Part shown: positions 34,245-44,697 of the stretch, one piece after another | Layout of the letters: each line of letters opens with the position of its first letter | Position numbering within the stretch: the first letter of the stretch is position 1 | Assembly (NCBI RefSeq): GCF_905171765.1 | Contig: NC_053391.1 | Span: 686,831,257-686,895,256, forward strand | From: Bufo bufo | Taxonomy: Eukaryota; Chordata; Amphibia; Anura; Bufonidae | Direction of reading: 5' to 3' | DNA: 64,000 nucleotides | Program-made: the position numbers and the translations under genes | Notes under the pieces: generated by a model | What the model was told of the DNA's origin: nothing | Database searches by the model: none | What the model saw: the letters and a program-made list of their open reading frames with translations, nothing else

Positions 34245-35285
34245 GAGTGATAAAAGACACTTGAGAGTTGAGAACATGATGGAAAATTCCTCAAATTCAT
34301 GTCTAAGTCCTACTACTGAGAATATAGAATTATAGGTAATTTTGGTCGTAGTGTAGCTGACCAGCTAAGACCTGTCCTAGATTGCTAACATAACTTATAT
34401 GCTTATACAGCTAGACCTGCCAATAACCTTAATACAGTTCCTATGTTTGTGTGTTAGAGACAAAAGCAGAGTTATTTACTGTGACTTCATGTTTGGATGT
34501 CATAAAACTGTTATATATTGTGTTCACAGAAGCACAAAATATAAGATGCCTTTAATTATATGGATGTAAGGTAAGATCAATGACAAAGCAGAAACAACAG
34601 AAAGCATAGAGTTAAACTGTTGTTGCTGGGCAGGAGTCTAGACCAATCACAGCCAGCCTCACACACAGCAGGAGTCTTGGCCAATCACAGCCAGCCTCAC
34701 ACACAGCGTGTGTGGGAGATTCCCTAGCAGGAGCTGCTAGAAATTATTATTCACCAGAGAGAGAAGCTGAACAGACATTCACTCCACTAAGAGCTGTGTT
34801 TTATGGAAGCAGAGAGGCCAAAATAGGTATTTAAAACAGTTATATAATGTTCATACTGTTAATATAGTGATTAGAACTGTATACTGAACTGGTCATATGT
34901 ATGTTTACTTACAGTTCCACCAATTGCAAACTGCAAAGTTCACAATCCAAATTTAAATTCCATATTGCAATCCAAATTGCATACAACCATACCAGATCAT
35001 ACTTAACCAATCTGCAAATAGTTACTGCTAACTGCATATTGCAAATTGCGACCAAATTCATCAAGTGAACTATTAGTTAGACCTCAGAGAGATCATAAAG
35101 TGCTTAAATAACTTAAAGTGAGAGTACAGATACTCAAGAGAGAAATATATCCACCATTTTATGTTGAATGACAAGATTGAACATTTGAACCACCATCTTA
35201 TGCATACTGCCATTTTGTGATATCTTTTCAACATGTGTTATGTACATGGACAATCTGCTGTGGAGGTGGCAGTGTTATACTGTAC
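34245..35285 (+). other. BEL 3' region and probable LTR start
   Basis: About 1 kb after the last BEL codons with no open frame of note. A 38-base direct repeat (34631-34706) carries CCAATCACAGCCAGCCTCAC twice, giving two CCAAT boxes as in an LTR U3. The LTR probably begins near 34616-34620 (TGTTG) after a purine-rich run. CR1 copy 2 interrupts it at about 35286, and a probable continuation with the poly(A) signal is at 37041-37235. Confidence 0.5.
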
Positions 35286-36880
35286 AGATTCAAAAAGGGT
35301 CCAAAAACAGAGCCTGGAAACTATAGGCCGGTAAGTTTAACATCTGTTGTGGGTAAACTGTTTGAAGGTTTTCTGAGAGATGCTATGTTAGAACATCTTA
35401 ACGGAAATAAGCAAATAACGCCATATCAGCATGGCTTCGTGAGGGATCGGTCATGTCAAACTAATTTAATCAGTTTCTATGAGGAGGTAAGTACTAGACT
35501 TGACAGCGGCGAATCAATGGATGTCGTGTATCTGGACTTCTCCAAAGCATTTGACACTGTACCTCATAAAAGGTTAGTATATAAAATGAGAATGCTCGGA
35601 CTCGGAGAAAACGTCTGTAAGTGGGTAAGTAACTGGCTCAATGATAGAAAACAGAGGGTGGTTATTAACGGTACATACTCAGATTGGGTCACTGTCACTA
35701 GTGGAGTACCTCAGGGGTCAGTATTGGGCCCTATTCTCTTCAATATATTTATTAATGATCTTGTAGAAGGCTTGCATAGTAAAATATCAATTTTCGCAGA
35801 TGACACTAAACTGTGTAAAGTAATTAGCACTGATGAGGACAGTATACTGTATATATACTACAGAGGACAGTATACTGTATATATACACTACAGAGGACAG
35901 TATACTACTACAGAGGGATCTGGATAGACTGGAGGTTTGGGCAGATAAGTGGCAGATGAGGTTTAACACTGAGAAATGTAAAGTTATGCACATGGGAAGG
36001 AATAATGCAAGTCACCCGTACATACTAAATGGTAAAACACTCGGTAACACTGACATGGAAAAGGATCTAGGAATTTTAATAAACAGCAAACTAAGCTGCA
36101 AAAAACAGTGTCAGGCAGCGGCTGCCAAGGCCAATAAGATAATGGGTTGCATCAAAAGGGGCATAGATGCCCGTGATGAGAACATATTCCTACTACTTTA
36201 CAAATCACTGGTCAGACCACACATGGAGTACTGTGTACAGTTCTGGGCTCCTGTAAACAAGGCAGACATAGCAGAGCTGGAGAGGGTCCAGAGGAGGGCA
36301 ACTAAAGTAATAACTGGAATGGGGCAACTACAGTACCCTGAAAGATTATCAAAATTAGGGTTATTCACGTTAGAAAAAAGACGACTGAGGGGAGATCTAA
36401 TTACTATGTATAAATATATCAGGGGGCAGTACAGAGATCTATCCCATCATCTATTTATCCCCAGGACTGTGACTGTGACGAGGGGACATCCTCTGCGTTT
36501 GGAGGAAAGAAGGTTTGTACACAAACATAGAAAAGGGTTCTTTACGGTAAGAGCAGTGAGACTATGGAGCTCTCTGCCTGAGGAGGTGGTGATGGTGAGT
36601 ACAATAAAGGAATTCAAGAGGGGCCTGGATGTATTTCTGGAGTGTAATAATATTACAGGCTATAGCTACTAGAGAGGGGTCGTTGATCCAGGGAGTTATT
36701 CTGATTGCCTGATTGGAGTCGGGAAGGAATTTTTTATTCCCCTAAAGTGAGGAAAATTGGCTTCTACCTCACAGGGTTTTTTTGCCTTCCTCTGGATCAA
36801 CTTGTAGGATGACAGGCCGAACTGGATGGACAAATGTCTTTTTTCGGCCTTATGTACTATGTACTATGTTACTATGTTAG
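35286..36880 (+). pseudogene. CR1-like LINE, 5'-truncated, copy 2
   Basis: Encodes the catalytic and C-terminal part of a CR1-type protein, which copies element RNA into the target site. Visible: GNYRPVSLTSVVGKLFEGF, MDVVYLDFSKAFDTVPHK with the first aspartate, VTSGVPQGSVLGPILFNIFI, then IFADDTKLCKVI with the catalytic FADD. The first frame (to 35927) and the second (35833-36672, through LVRPHMEYCVQFWAPVNKAD to LPEEVVMVSTIKEFKRGLD) overlap. The cause is a small tandem expansion at about 35836-35900 that shifts the frame. The 3' UTR ends in ACTATGT repeats near 36855-36880. The endonuclease domain is missing. It matches the tail copy at 10928-12825 closely. Confidence 0.92.
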
Positions 36881-37040
36881 ATGTAGCAGGGTTAGCACTC
36901 AAACTCTTAACACAAATTTCTTAAATCATCGTGTTATCTTGAAACAAAAGCCATTGAAAAGCAATTGAAGGTGTTTGCTTAGTTTAGATAACACATCTCA
37001 GAAATCTCAGAAATCATGAGTTTTAACTCTACTACATCGG
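36881..37040. mobile_element. MITE, TGTAGCAGRGTTAAC family, second long copy
   Basis: Ends GATGTAGCAGGGTTAGCAC and the complement of CGATGTAGTAGAGTTAAAAC. The interior shares the GCAATTGAAGGTGTTTGCTT block with 29002-29165. It directly follows the CR1 tail. Confidence 0.7.
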
Positions 37041-37235
37041 TATATGAAGACAAGTTGAAGTTAATAAAGAAGTTATTTCAAGCATTTGGTGTGCTCTTTA
37101 AACCTACTGATTACATAGAACGGCGCTAGAGGATTTACAGAGTAATACAGTCTGGTTAGACTAAAAGTCAGAGATATCAAAATTCTTCTAATGCCACAGC
37201 GCAAAAGGCTCTTCATAGTGCTGCGCCTGCCACAG
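37041..37235 (+). repeat. Probable BEL LTR 3' part with poly(A) signal
   Basis: Contains AATAAA at 37063-37068, then TTCAAGCATTTGGTGTGC, GAACGGCGCTAGAGG, AAAAGTCAGAGATATCAAAA and a CCTGCCACA end near 37232. The same segment occurs inverted at 49005-49188. Position downstream of the BEL genes, after two later insertions, suggests it completes the 3' LTR (inference). Confidence 0.55.
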
Positions 37236-37359
37236 TAATTGTTCTGCAGTAAATAGATGAAGCACTGAAGACATCACATTGATGAACAGTGTGTGACGAT
37301 CGACATGTACTTGTCTGAGGTATGGAGCCAGAATATTTATTAGGCCCTCCTCACTGCAT

Positions 37360-37875
37360 TTACCTATTTTTGTATAAATACTCCAGAACCTGGGAATCTA
37401 TTAGGTCCTGAGTATTTAAACGAGAAACAGGGTGATTGCGTCCCCCACCTGTCGGCCGGCTTAGCCTTCTACACACTTCAGGACTAGAGGCGACTTGTAG
37501 ACTTCTTATAATGACGGCTTTTTCAACAGGTCTGGACTCTGGTCTTTCAATCTCCACTGATGGTGATGTTGCAGGTGGAGCCGGACCTTTAATGTCTGTT
37601 GAAGAATCATCTTCTTCATCCCGAATATTGTCCACAGCACTGCAATCAAAATTATATTCTTGTAATTTAAGTTTAAATAAAATGAAAAAAGAACTTAAAT
37701 ATATACAAAACTTACAGTCGTAACTCCATTTTTGGGTAAGGAATTTAAGTTGGTTGGTGTATAGGTACGGCTTCTTCTTCAATCCACCGTCTCAACTGTG
37801 ACCTTTGGCAGCATTCAGTCCACAGCGGTACTGTTCGCGACAAGCATTCCATCTTGTTTTAACCAGTTTCACTGC
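37360..37875 (-). pseudogene. MADF-domain (Myb/SANT-like) gene fragment with introns
   Basis: Reading the minus strand, an acceptor TTTCTTTAATTGCAG at about 37872-37886 opens an exon encoding KLVKTRWNACREQYR, then an in-frame TGA, then LKKKPYLYTNQLKFL. This matches the C-terminal half of a MADF DNA-binding domain. A donor CTGTAAGT near 37720 and an acceptor TTTGATTGCAG near 37645 bound a small intron. The next exon has DEEDDSSTDIKGPAPPATSP, SVEIERPESRP and NTQDLIDSQVLEYL. MADF proteins act as transcription regulators and also as partner proteins of Harbinger transposons. Which one this was cannot be told here, since no Harbinger transposase is seen. The TGA makes it a probable pseudogene. Confidence 0.6.
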
Positions 37876-37924
37876 AATTAAAGAAAAAATTATAAAACAC
37901 ATTTGCATCATACGATATGGAAAA

Positions 37925-38177
37925 CAACAAATCTCAAGGGATCCCGTGAGAAAGCGACCGCGAAACACGTGTCGGGACTAGGACAACATTGGTCTGTATA
38001 CTTTATGCAACTGTCTCCTGCATGTATTTATTGGTACTGTGGCACTTTGCACTTTATTCATGTGTCTTTGGGATTTATTTCATCCCTCTATATTTGCAGG
38101 AGTATTTTACTCTGATGTATTTATTATGATTAGTGGTCCTGTGGGCATTTTTCCTGTGAATGTAATGCTGCCTAATA
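37925..38177 (+). repeat. Penelope-like tail with a decayed hammerhead motif
   Basis: 37941-37978 reads ATCCC, GTGAGAA, AGCGACCGC, GAAA, CACGTG, TC, GGGAC. This is the layout of the PLE hammerhead at 23016-23056, but the first core box differs from CTGANGA at two positions and helix I has one mismatch. The AT-rich sequence that follows resembles a PLE 3' tail and is cut by a Tc1 element at 38180. No protein remnant accompanies it. Confidence 0.5.
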
Positions 38178-38179
38178 TA

Positions 38180-39799
38180 CAGTTGCAAGAAAAAGTATGT
38201 GAACCCTTTGGAATGATATGGATTTCTGCACAAATTGGTCATAAAATGTGATCTGATCTTCATCTAAGTCACAACAATAGACAATCACAGTCTGCTTAAA
38301 CTAATAACACACAAAGAATTAAATGTTACCATGTTTTTATTGAACACAACATGTAAACATTCACAGTGCAGGTGGAAAAAGTATGTGAACCCTTGGATTT
38401 AATAACTGGTTGAACCTCCTTTGGCAGCAATTACTTCAGCCAAACGTTTCCTGTAGTTGCAGATCAGACGTGCACAACGGTCAGGAGTAATTCTTGACCA
38501 TTCCTCTTTACAGAACTGTTTCAGTTTAGCAATATTCTTGGGATGTCTGGTGTGAATCGCTTTCTTGAGGTCATGCCACAGCATCTCAATCGGGTTGAGG
38601 TCAGGACTCTGACTGGGCCACTCCAGAAGGCGTATTTTCTTCTGTTTAAGCCATTATGTTGTTGATTTACTTTTATGCTTTGGGTCGTTGTCCTGTTGCA
38701 ACACCCATCTTCTGTTGAGCTTCAGCTGGTGGACAGATGGCCTTAAGTTCAACTGCAAAATGTCTTGATAAACTTGGGAATTCATTTTTCCTTCGATGAT
38801 AGCAATCCGTCCAGGCCCTGACGCAGCAAAGCAGCCCCAAACCATGATGCCCCCACCACCATACTTCACAGTTGGGATGAGGTTTTGATGTTGGTGTGCT
38901 GTGCCTCTTTTTCTCCACACATAGTGTTGTGTGTTTCTTACAAACAACTCAACTTTGGTTTCATCTGTCCACAGAATATTTTGCCAGTACTGCTGTGGAA
39001 CATCCAGGTGCTCTTGTGCAAACTCTAAACGTGCAGCAATGTTTTTTTTTGACAGCCGTGGCTTCCTCTGTGGTATCCTCCCATGAAATCCATTCTTGTT
39101 TAGTGTTTTACGTATAGTAGATTCACTAACAGGGATGTTAGCATATGCCAGAGACTTTCGTAAGTCTTTAGCTGACAGTCTAGGATTCTTCACCTCATTG
39201 AGCAGTCTGCGCTGTGCTCTTGCAGTCATCTTTACAGGACGGCCACTCCTAGGGAGAGTAGCAGCAGTGCTGAACTTTCTCCATTTATAGACAATTTGTC
39301 TTACCGTGGACTGATGAACACCAAGGCTTTTGGAGATACTTTTATAACCCTTTCCAGCTTTATGCAAGTCAACAATTCTGAATCGTAGGTCTTCTGAGAG
39401 CTCTTTTGTGCGAGGCATCATTCACACATCAGGCAATGCTTTTTGTGAAAAGCAAACCCAGAACTGGTGTGTGTTTTCTATAGGGCAGGGCAGCTGTAAC
39501 CAACACCTCCAATCTCATCTCATTGATTGGACTCCAGTTGGCTGACACCTCACTCCAATTAGCTCTTGGAGAAGTCATTAGTCTAGGGGTTCACATACTT
39601 TTTCCACCTGCACTGTGAATGTTTACATGGTGTGTTCAATAAAAACATGGTAACATTTAATTCTTTGTGTGTTATTAGTTTAAGCAGACTGTGATTGTCT
39701 ATTGTTGTGACTTAGATGAAGATCAGATCACATTTTATGACCAATTTGTGCAGAAATCCATATCATTCCAAAGGGTTCACATACTTTTTCTTGCAACTG
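38180..39799 (-). mobile_element. Tc1-like element with long inverted repeats, family IV
   Basis: A complete 1620-bp element between TA dinucleotides. Ends are CAGTTGCAAGAAAAAGTATG and its complement. The arms are about 210 bases each and nearly identical, and each holds two copies of AAAAAGTATGTGAACCC (near 38190 and 38378 on the left). That is the IR/DR arrangement known from Sleeping Beauty-type elements, with two transposase binding sites per arm. It is the best-preserved element in the window. Confidence 0.93.
38399..39421 (-). pseudogene. Tc1 transposase, nearly intact, one stop codon
   Basis: A transposase of about 340 codons with its start at 39421 ([19 protein letters not shown]). 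The paired-like DNA-binding domain includes [18 protein letters not shown], and the linker has [15 protein letters not shown]. The three catalytic residues are all present: D in ILWTDETKVELF, D in LQQDNDPKH, E in [30 protein letters not shown], typical of Tc1 enzymes, is also present. A single in-frame TAA near 38652 cuts the protein after 255 codons, between the second D and the E. The rest stays open in the same frame to the final stop at 38399. This suggests a relatively young copy inactivated by one change. Confidence 0.9.
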
Positions 39800-40038
39800 T
39801 ATATGTATGTAATTTTATCTTATAAATTACTAGTCTAATAAAATTTGTTATCTGCTGTACTATATATCTGCTGCTCTGTTCTTCTTTTTGGGGTAATTCG
39901 TGTGCATGTAACCTTACATGGGACTGTATGATGGGGGTTTGGGAGGCAGTGATGTTTCTTACATGGCACTGTGTGTTGGAATGGCTGGGGATTTATTCCG
40001 GTTCTAACAAATTTACCCCCTGTGTACAGGATATGGGA
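39800..40038. other. Stretch without a recognised gene
   Basis: About 240 bases between the Tc1 element and a T2-like fragment. No gene, RNA or repeat is recognised. Confidence 0.4.
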
Positions 40039-40205
40039 TTAAAGGGGTTATCCGGTAAATTATATTGCAGGGCTATCTTGAGGATAAATCATCAATATCA
40101 AATCAGTGGGGGTCCAACACCCGGGAGCACCATGTGCAACGGGCTGCCCCCCAGGGACGATCGAGTCCAAGTGTTTAGGAATGCTGAGTGGTATACTGCG
40201 GCCTA
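40039..40205. mobile_element. T2-like MITE fragment
   Basis: Left end TTAAAGGGGTTATCCGGTAA, continuing with GGGGGTCCAACACCCGGGAG. The matching right end is absent, so the copy is truncated. Confidence 0.55.
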
Positions 40206-40212
40206 ATGTTTG

Positions 40213-40891
40213 TGTCACGGTGCTCCTACCTGGATACTGTCACTCCCTGGGGTTAGACTCTGTAGCAACAAAGGAGTTGTAGAGTCCAGTAAGTAGAGTC
40301 CAGACTTGGTGAAGTGCAACAGTTTTACTTGAATAAACTTGGGATAAACTTGTGTCATCCAAACAATACTTGATCTTTCTCTCTCCAGCAGGCTAAGGGC
40401 AACTGGCAGGTGAATTTGAATACTTTGCTTTATCTCTTTACTGCTGTGCTAATCTCTGGCTTCAACCTGGTTTCTATCAGCTTCAGTTACTATTTTTTTG
40501 AGAGTGAGGTATCTTGTGACCCGTTTTACTGAGTATGGGTTTTACCGTTTCCCTTCTCCGTTTTCCGTCTCAGAAGTACTTTGATATAATATCAGGATTT
40601 TGCTGCTCTCTGAGCTACTTTCCCAAAGCTCCTGCAGCAGTGAGGGGAAGCACTCCCTCACCACACCATGATGCTTCACTCTCTCACTCCAACTCTGAAC
40701 TCAACGCTCAAATCTCCAACTAAAATATAGCTTCCTTCAACCCTCCCTTCGTACGAAGCAGGATTAGAGAGAATGAAATGGTAAGTTTCATTGTATCTAA
40801 AGATCTCTCTGCCTGATGTACTGCCACCTGCTGGTAAACCAGAGACAGTAGAAGGTTGTAGGAATGGTAGTGCCCACTCTGGGGTACTACA
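40213..40891 (-). mobile_element. Solo LTR, family A, inverted copy
   Basis: On the minus strand it begins TGTAGTACCCCAGAG and ends CACCGTGACA, as in the family A insertion at 11542. Shared inner words include TTCAAGTAAA and the CCAGGTAGGAG end. No clear target duplication is seen (GTTTG on the left, CATGG on the right), so one flank may be rearranged. Confidence 0.68.
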
Positions 40892-40967
40892 CATGGCCTT
40901 TTCCTAGGCCATGTGACATCACCATACATCAGTCAAATGGCTTAGTTGCAGCTCAGCTTGAAGTTAG

Positions 40968-41080
40968 GCCGGGCAGCATGGTGGTTCAGTGGTTAGATCC
41001 TAGGTTCGACCAAAGACAACATCTTCATGGAGTTTGTATGTTCTCCCCATGTTTGCGTGGGCTTCCTGGCGCATTGTTGT
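40968..41080 (+). mobile_element. tRNA-derived SINE fragment
   Basis: GGTGGTTCAGTGGTTAGA is a tRNA-type A box and AGGTTCGACC a B-box remnant. They are followed by AAGACAACATCTTCATGGAG, TTTGTATGTTCTCCCC and GTTTGCGTGGGCTTCCT, a tail common to vertebrate SINEs of this type. The segment between the A and B boxes is shortened. It is inserted where Tc1 family II copy 2 breaks off. Confidence 0.72.
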
Positions 41081-41085
41081 ACATA

Positions 41086-41711
41086 AAGATGAAATTACTG
41101 TAGGCCTGTGTTGTTCATGCAGAGGCACAATGACTGGATTAATGATGTTCTTCAAGTAGTATGAGCTTGTCACCGTACCATTCACAAAGTGAAGGTAAGT
41201 TCTGTATTGACTAAACAAACTTGCCCACACTGTAACACCACCACCACCAAAGTTAAACAACGGCTGATGGATAGCTTTATCCTTGATGTCTCCAACATCG
41301 TTGCTGGCCATCAATTCTGCTCAGTGTGAATCGACTTTCATCAGTGAACAGCACTGAGGCCACTGGTCCCCGATTCAGCGTAGATGCTGTCTGGCCCATG
41401 CAAGACGATGACACCTGTGCCTGGTGGTGTGGTCAGGTACCCTTGCAGGTTGTCTGGCACGCAGATCAGGTTGATGTTAACAGTTTTCAAGGGTCCGATG
41501 TGATATTTGGGTGCCTCTGACCTCCCTTAGATGTGCCTGATGTAGCATTCATCATCTGGTTCTGCAGGGTATGGTTCACAATAAAGCGGTCATCAGTGTG
41601 GGATGTGGCCAAAGGATGTCCACTTCTATGCCTTTCTGTGACTCTTCCAGTCTCTCTGTATCTCTGATACTCTAAGCTCAATGGCCACTTACGTCTGTGT
41701 TCTGTCTTCAT
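41086..41711 (-). pseudogene. Tc1 transposase fragment, family II copy 2, distal half
   Basis: Minus-strand pieces: TSHTDDRFIVNHTLQNQMMN (41487-41711 frame) and FNFGGGGVTVWASLFSQYRT, LHFVNGTVTSSYYLKNIINP (41314-41090). These match family II copy 1 (17067-17700). The region for the last catalytic residue is missing, replaced by the SINE. The proximal part of the same element lies at 45950-46078 and 48694-48996. Confidence 0.8.
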
Positions 41712-41715
41712 ACAC

Positions 41716-42233
41716 GTTCACACAGTGTGCAGTCTGACATTCAGCATAAACCCTTCCTGTCTTCCAAATAAGAGGACTGTTCTTTGTAGTCTAACTTGTT
41801 TATTGGCAAAACAGGAGTTTTTGATGATTGATCAATTGCTAAAACTATAATACAAATAACATAAATAAGTATATAGCATAGCATTGCATGTACTGTAACA
41901 TTTGCATAACACTGAAGCACATGGTAAAATGGCTGCCTAACATAAGACTACATGTCTATCTAACAGTATTAACTCCCTGAATAACAATACAACTAACTGA
42001 ACAGCTCTGCATAACATAATGTCCCAGAAACAAAGATAGATTTCTCACCAGATATGCTTTTAACAGGATGGTGGAGTTTAAGAAGGAGATATGCAGGAGG
42101 ACAGCTCTGTACTGTGTCCTGGAGACTTCTCTTTCCCAGGATGCTTTTCACTCCACAATGCTTTGCACCACCCACAATACAGCAGACTTAGTAACAAGAA
42201 AAACAAGGTGCAATACAATTTAACAGCGCTAGA
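41716..42233 (-). repeat. LTR-like fragment, minus orientation
   Basis: Contains AATAAA on the minus strand (TTTATT at 41807-41812) and continues at 45809-45845 beyond the hAT insertion. No coding sequence. Reading it as an LTR is inference from the poly(A) signal and from its place inside a split Tc1 copy. Confidence 0.4.
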
Positions 42234-42670
42234 CAGGGCCGGATTAAGAGCATCATGGGCCTGGTGCTGAGGATTTTGCTGGGCCTTTTTATGGAACTGC
42301 ACTCAGTGTCTTAATTACATATATATTTTATCAATACCATTAAAGTATTTTGTTCCTGCAACTACCCCTTCATTTGGCGTCTATCTTGGCAACATGGAGG
42401 GGGACCACGGGAGGGGGACCCTGAGGGTGGGGGCACCCTCAGGGCACTATAGTGTCAGGAAAACCGCTTTGTTTTCCTGACACTATAGTGATCATTTAAC
42501 ATGAAGATTACTGTTTTCTAGCTGCTGTGGACTGTGGACAACAGCAGCTAGAAACAGTAATTTTCATAGAGCTGTGTTCTGATTTATGGACACAGCACTC
42601 AGCATGCTTAGCCAGTCAGATAGAAGGCTGGCTAAGCATGCTGAGAGCTGTGTCTAAATAACATAACACA

Positions 42671-43376
42671 TTAAAGGGATTCTGTCACCAGGTTTCACCC
42701 CTGTCAGCTAAAAATATGCTGGTGTTCAGGGCGTCTTCACGATTCCTAATGTGGGCTTATAAATGTCATCTGTGGGCTTATTTAGCTAAAAAACAGCTTT
42801 TACTAACCTGTATGTGGATGTTAATGGATGCAAGGTGCCGGCCGCACCCGCCGCCGTTCGTGCCCAGCGCCGCCTTTCCGGACTTCTGCGGCGCCTCCTA
42901 ATCCTCTGTGCCGCCTCTCGCTCTCCCTCCCTCCCCCCTCCTCCTGCTGTAAGATCTCGCGCATACAGGGGTCGAGCGAAGTGCCGGCGTATGCGCACTT
43001 CGCTGTAAGAAGCCAATTGGAGAGGTCTGCACGGGCGCATCAGGCAGAGCCCTGTGCACAAGCGCGAGATCTTACAGCAGGAGGAGGAGGGAGGGAGGGA
43101 GGGCGAGAGGCGGCACAGAGGATTAGGAGGCGGCGCAGAAGTCCGGAAAGGCGGCGCTGGGCACGAACAGCGGCGGGTGCGGCGGGCATCTTGCATCCAT
43201 TAACATCCCCTTGGGCACCTTATTTGTTTGACTGACAGGTTAGTAATAGCTGTTTTTTAGCTAAATAAGCCCACAGATGACATTTATAAGCCCACATTAG
43301 GAATTGTGAAGACGCCCTGAACACCAGCATATGTTTAGCTGACAGGGGTGAAACCTGGTGACAGAATCCCTTTAAA
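42671..43376. mobile_element. T2-like MITE with long GC-rich arms
   Basis: TTAAAGGGATTCTGTCACCA on the left and its complement on the right, with TTAA at both edges. Each arm is close to 300 bases and holds AAGTCCGGAAAGGCGGCG-type GC-rich sequence that pairs across a loop near 42965-43055. Open frames in the arms (for example 42828-43235) mirror each other and are low-complexity, so I do not call a gene. Confidence 0.8.
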
Positions 43377-43827
43377 GAAATTACTGTTTCTAGCTGCTGT
43401 GGACTGTGGACTAGCTGTGGACTAGCAGCTAGAAACAGTAATTTCTTTATGTGTTATGTTATTTAGACTGAGCTCTCAGCATGCTTAGCCAGTCAGTAAT
43501 TTTCATAGTGCTGTTCTGATTTATGGACACAGCTCTCAGCATGCTTAGCCAGCTTTGTATCTGGCTGTGCTTCTTGAGAGTCACAGTCCACAGGCTCAGA
43601 AACAGCCAGATAGAAGGCTGGCTAAGCATGCTGAGAGCTGTGTCCATAAATCAGAACAGCACTATGATTGCCCTCCCTTCCAACTGGATGAGTTTATCTG
43701 ATACCTGCTCCAGAAGCTCCTGCTGTCTCACGGGCTGGTGTGGCTGAGCGCTGTGGGCCGTGTGCTGGTCGAAACTGCTGAGCAGGTTGTACACAGCGCA
43801 GCGTGCAGGAGGGATAACCGCGGGCGC

Positions 43828-43983
43828 ACTGAGGTCATATCCGGCGGGCCGGCATTACAGGAACCGCACCAGCTGCTCTGACGTCCTGCCGCCGGATATC
43901 CTGTGACGTATATCTGGCGGCAGGACGTCAGAGCAGCTGGTGCTGTTCCTGTAATGCCGCGGCCCGCCGGATATGACCTCAGT
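43828..43983. repeat. 156-bp near-perfect palindrome
   Basis: Left arm ACTGAGGTCATATCCGGCGG through GACGTCCTGCCGCCGGATAT; the right arm is its complement with only a 2-base gap and about two mismatches. The loop is about 10 bases (CCTGTGACGT). It would form a very stable hairpin. Confidence 0.88.
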
Positions 43984-44697
43984 GGTGATCGGATCTTTCA
44001 GATGAATCGGTTCATGAATCGGATCTTCGGTTCACTTGCTGAGTCACTGACTGCTGAGCTGACTCGCAAGTGAACCGAAGACTCTAGGTGCCGGTGCGCA
44101 TGCGCAGATGCTATCCATTCGAGTCACTTGCTGCTGCTGACTCAGTCGGCTCTTCAGCTCTCTATGAGTGAGTCAGGATCAGGAAGAGTGATGGATTATA
44201 GTGATAGTGAAGGGAAGCTGAGGCTGACGCCGGCCAGGAGGACTCAGGACAGGAGTCAGGAGCTGTCACTGTGGTGTGCATTGTTGTCTGTTGTGCATTG
44301 TTACCCACAGTGACAACCGTCTGACACTGACAGTAGTACAACGAACCAAGTGAAGTGAAATGTGAACGCAGGGAAAACTATGTGCTGAATTGATAACAGT
44401 ATTACAGTAACACAGTCACTGGCTGATAATAAAATAGTCCCCACTTAACGGAATCCATAAAGGAGATGTGAACCCACCCTTAGTTATATAGCTACTGAAT
44501 GAGATGCCTTTAACATGTATATCTCCTGAGAAGCCAATTTGATCCTAAAAGGTTAATTCAAACTGTAATCTAAACTCTGTGTCATCTGTCCCTTCTCTTA
44601 TCTCTCTGCTCCTGTCCCTTAATCTTATCACTGCTGCAACAAAAGCATCAGCCGAGGACAGCCTCAGTGTAACCTGTTCTGGTGACTCACGGCTCTT

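Noticed and set aside
29002..37040. Two similar 160-bp segments flanking the BEL region as its LTRs
   Set aside because: They end in MITE-type inverted repeats, a third copy lies at 27905-27992, and BEL sequence continues beyond the right one.
42786..43235. Arg/Pro-rich frames on both strands
   Set aside because: They lie in the GC-rich arms of a palindromic MITE and mirror each other.
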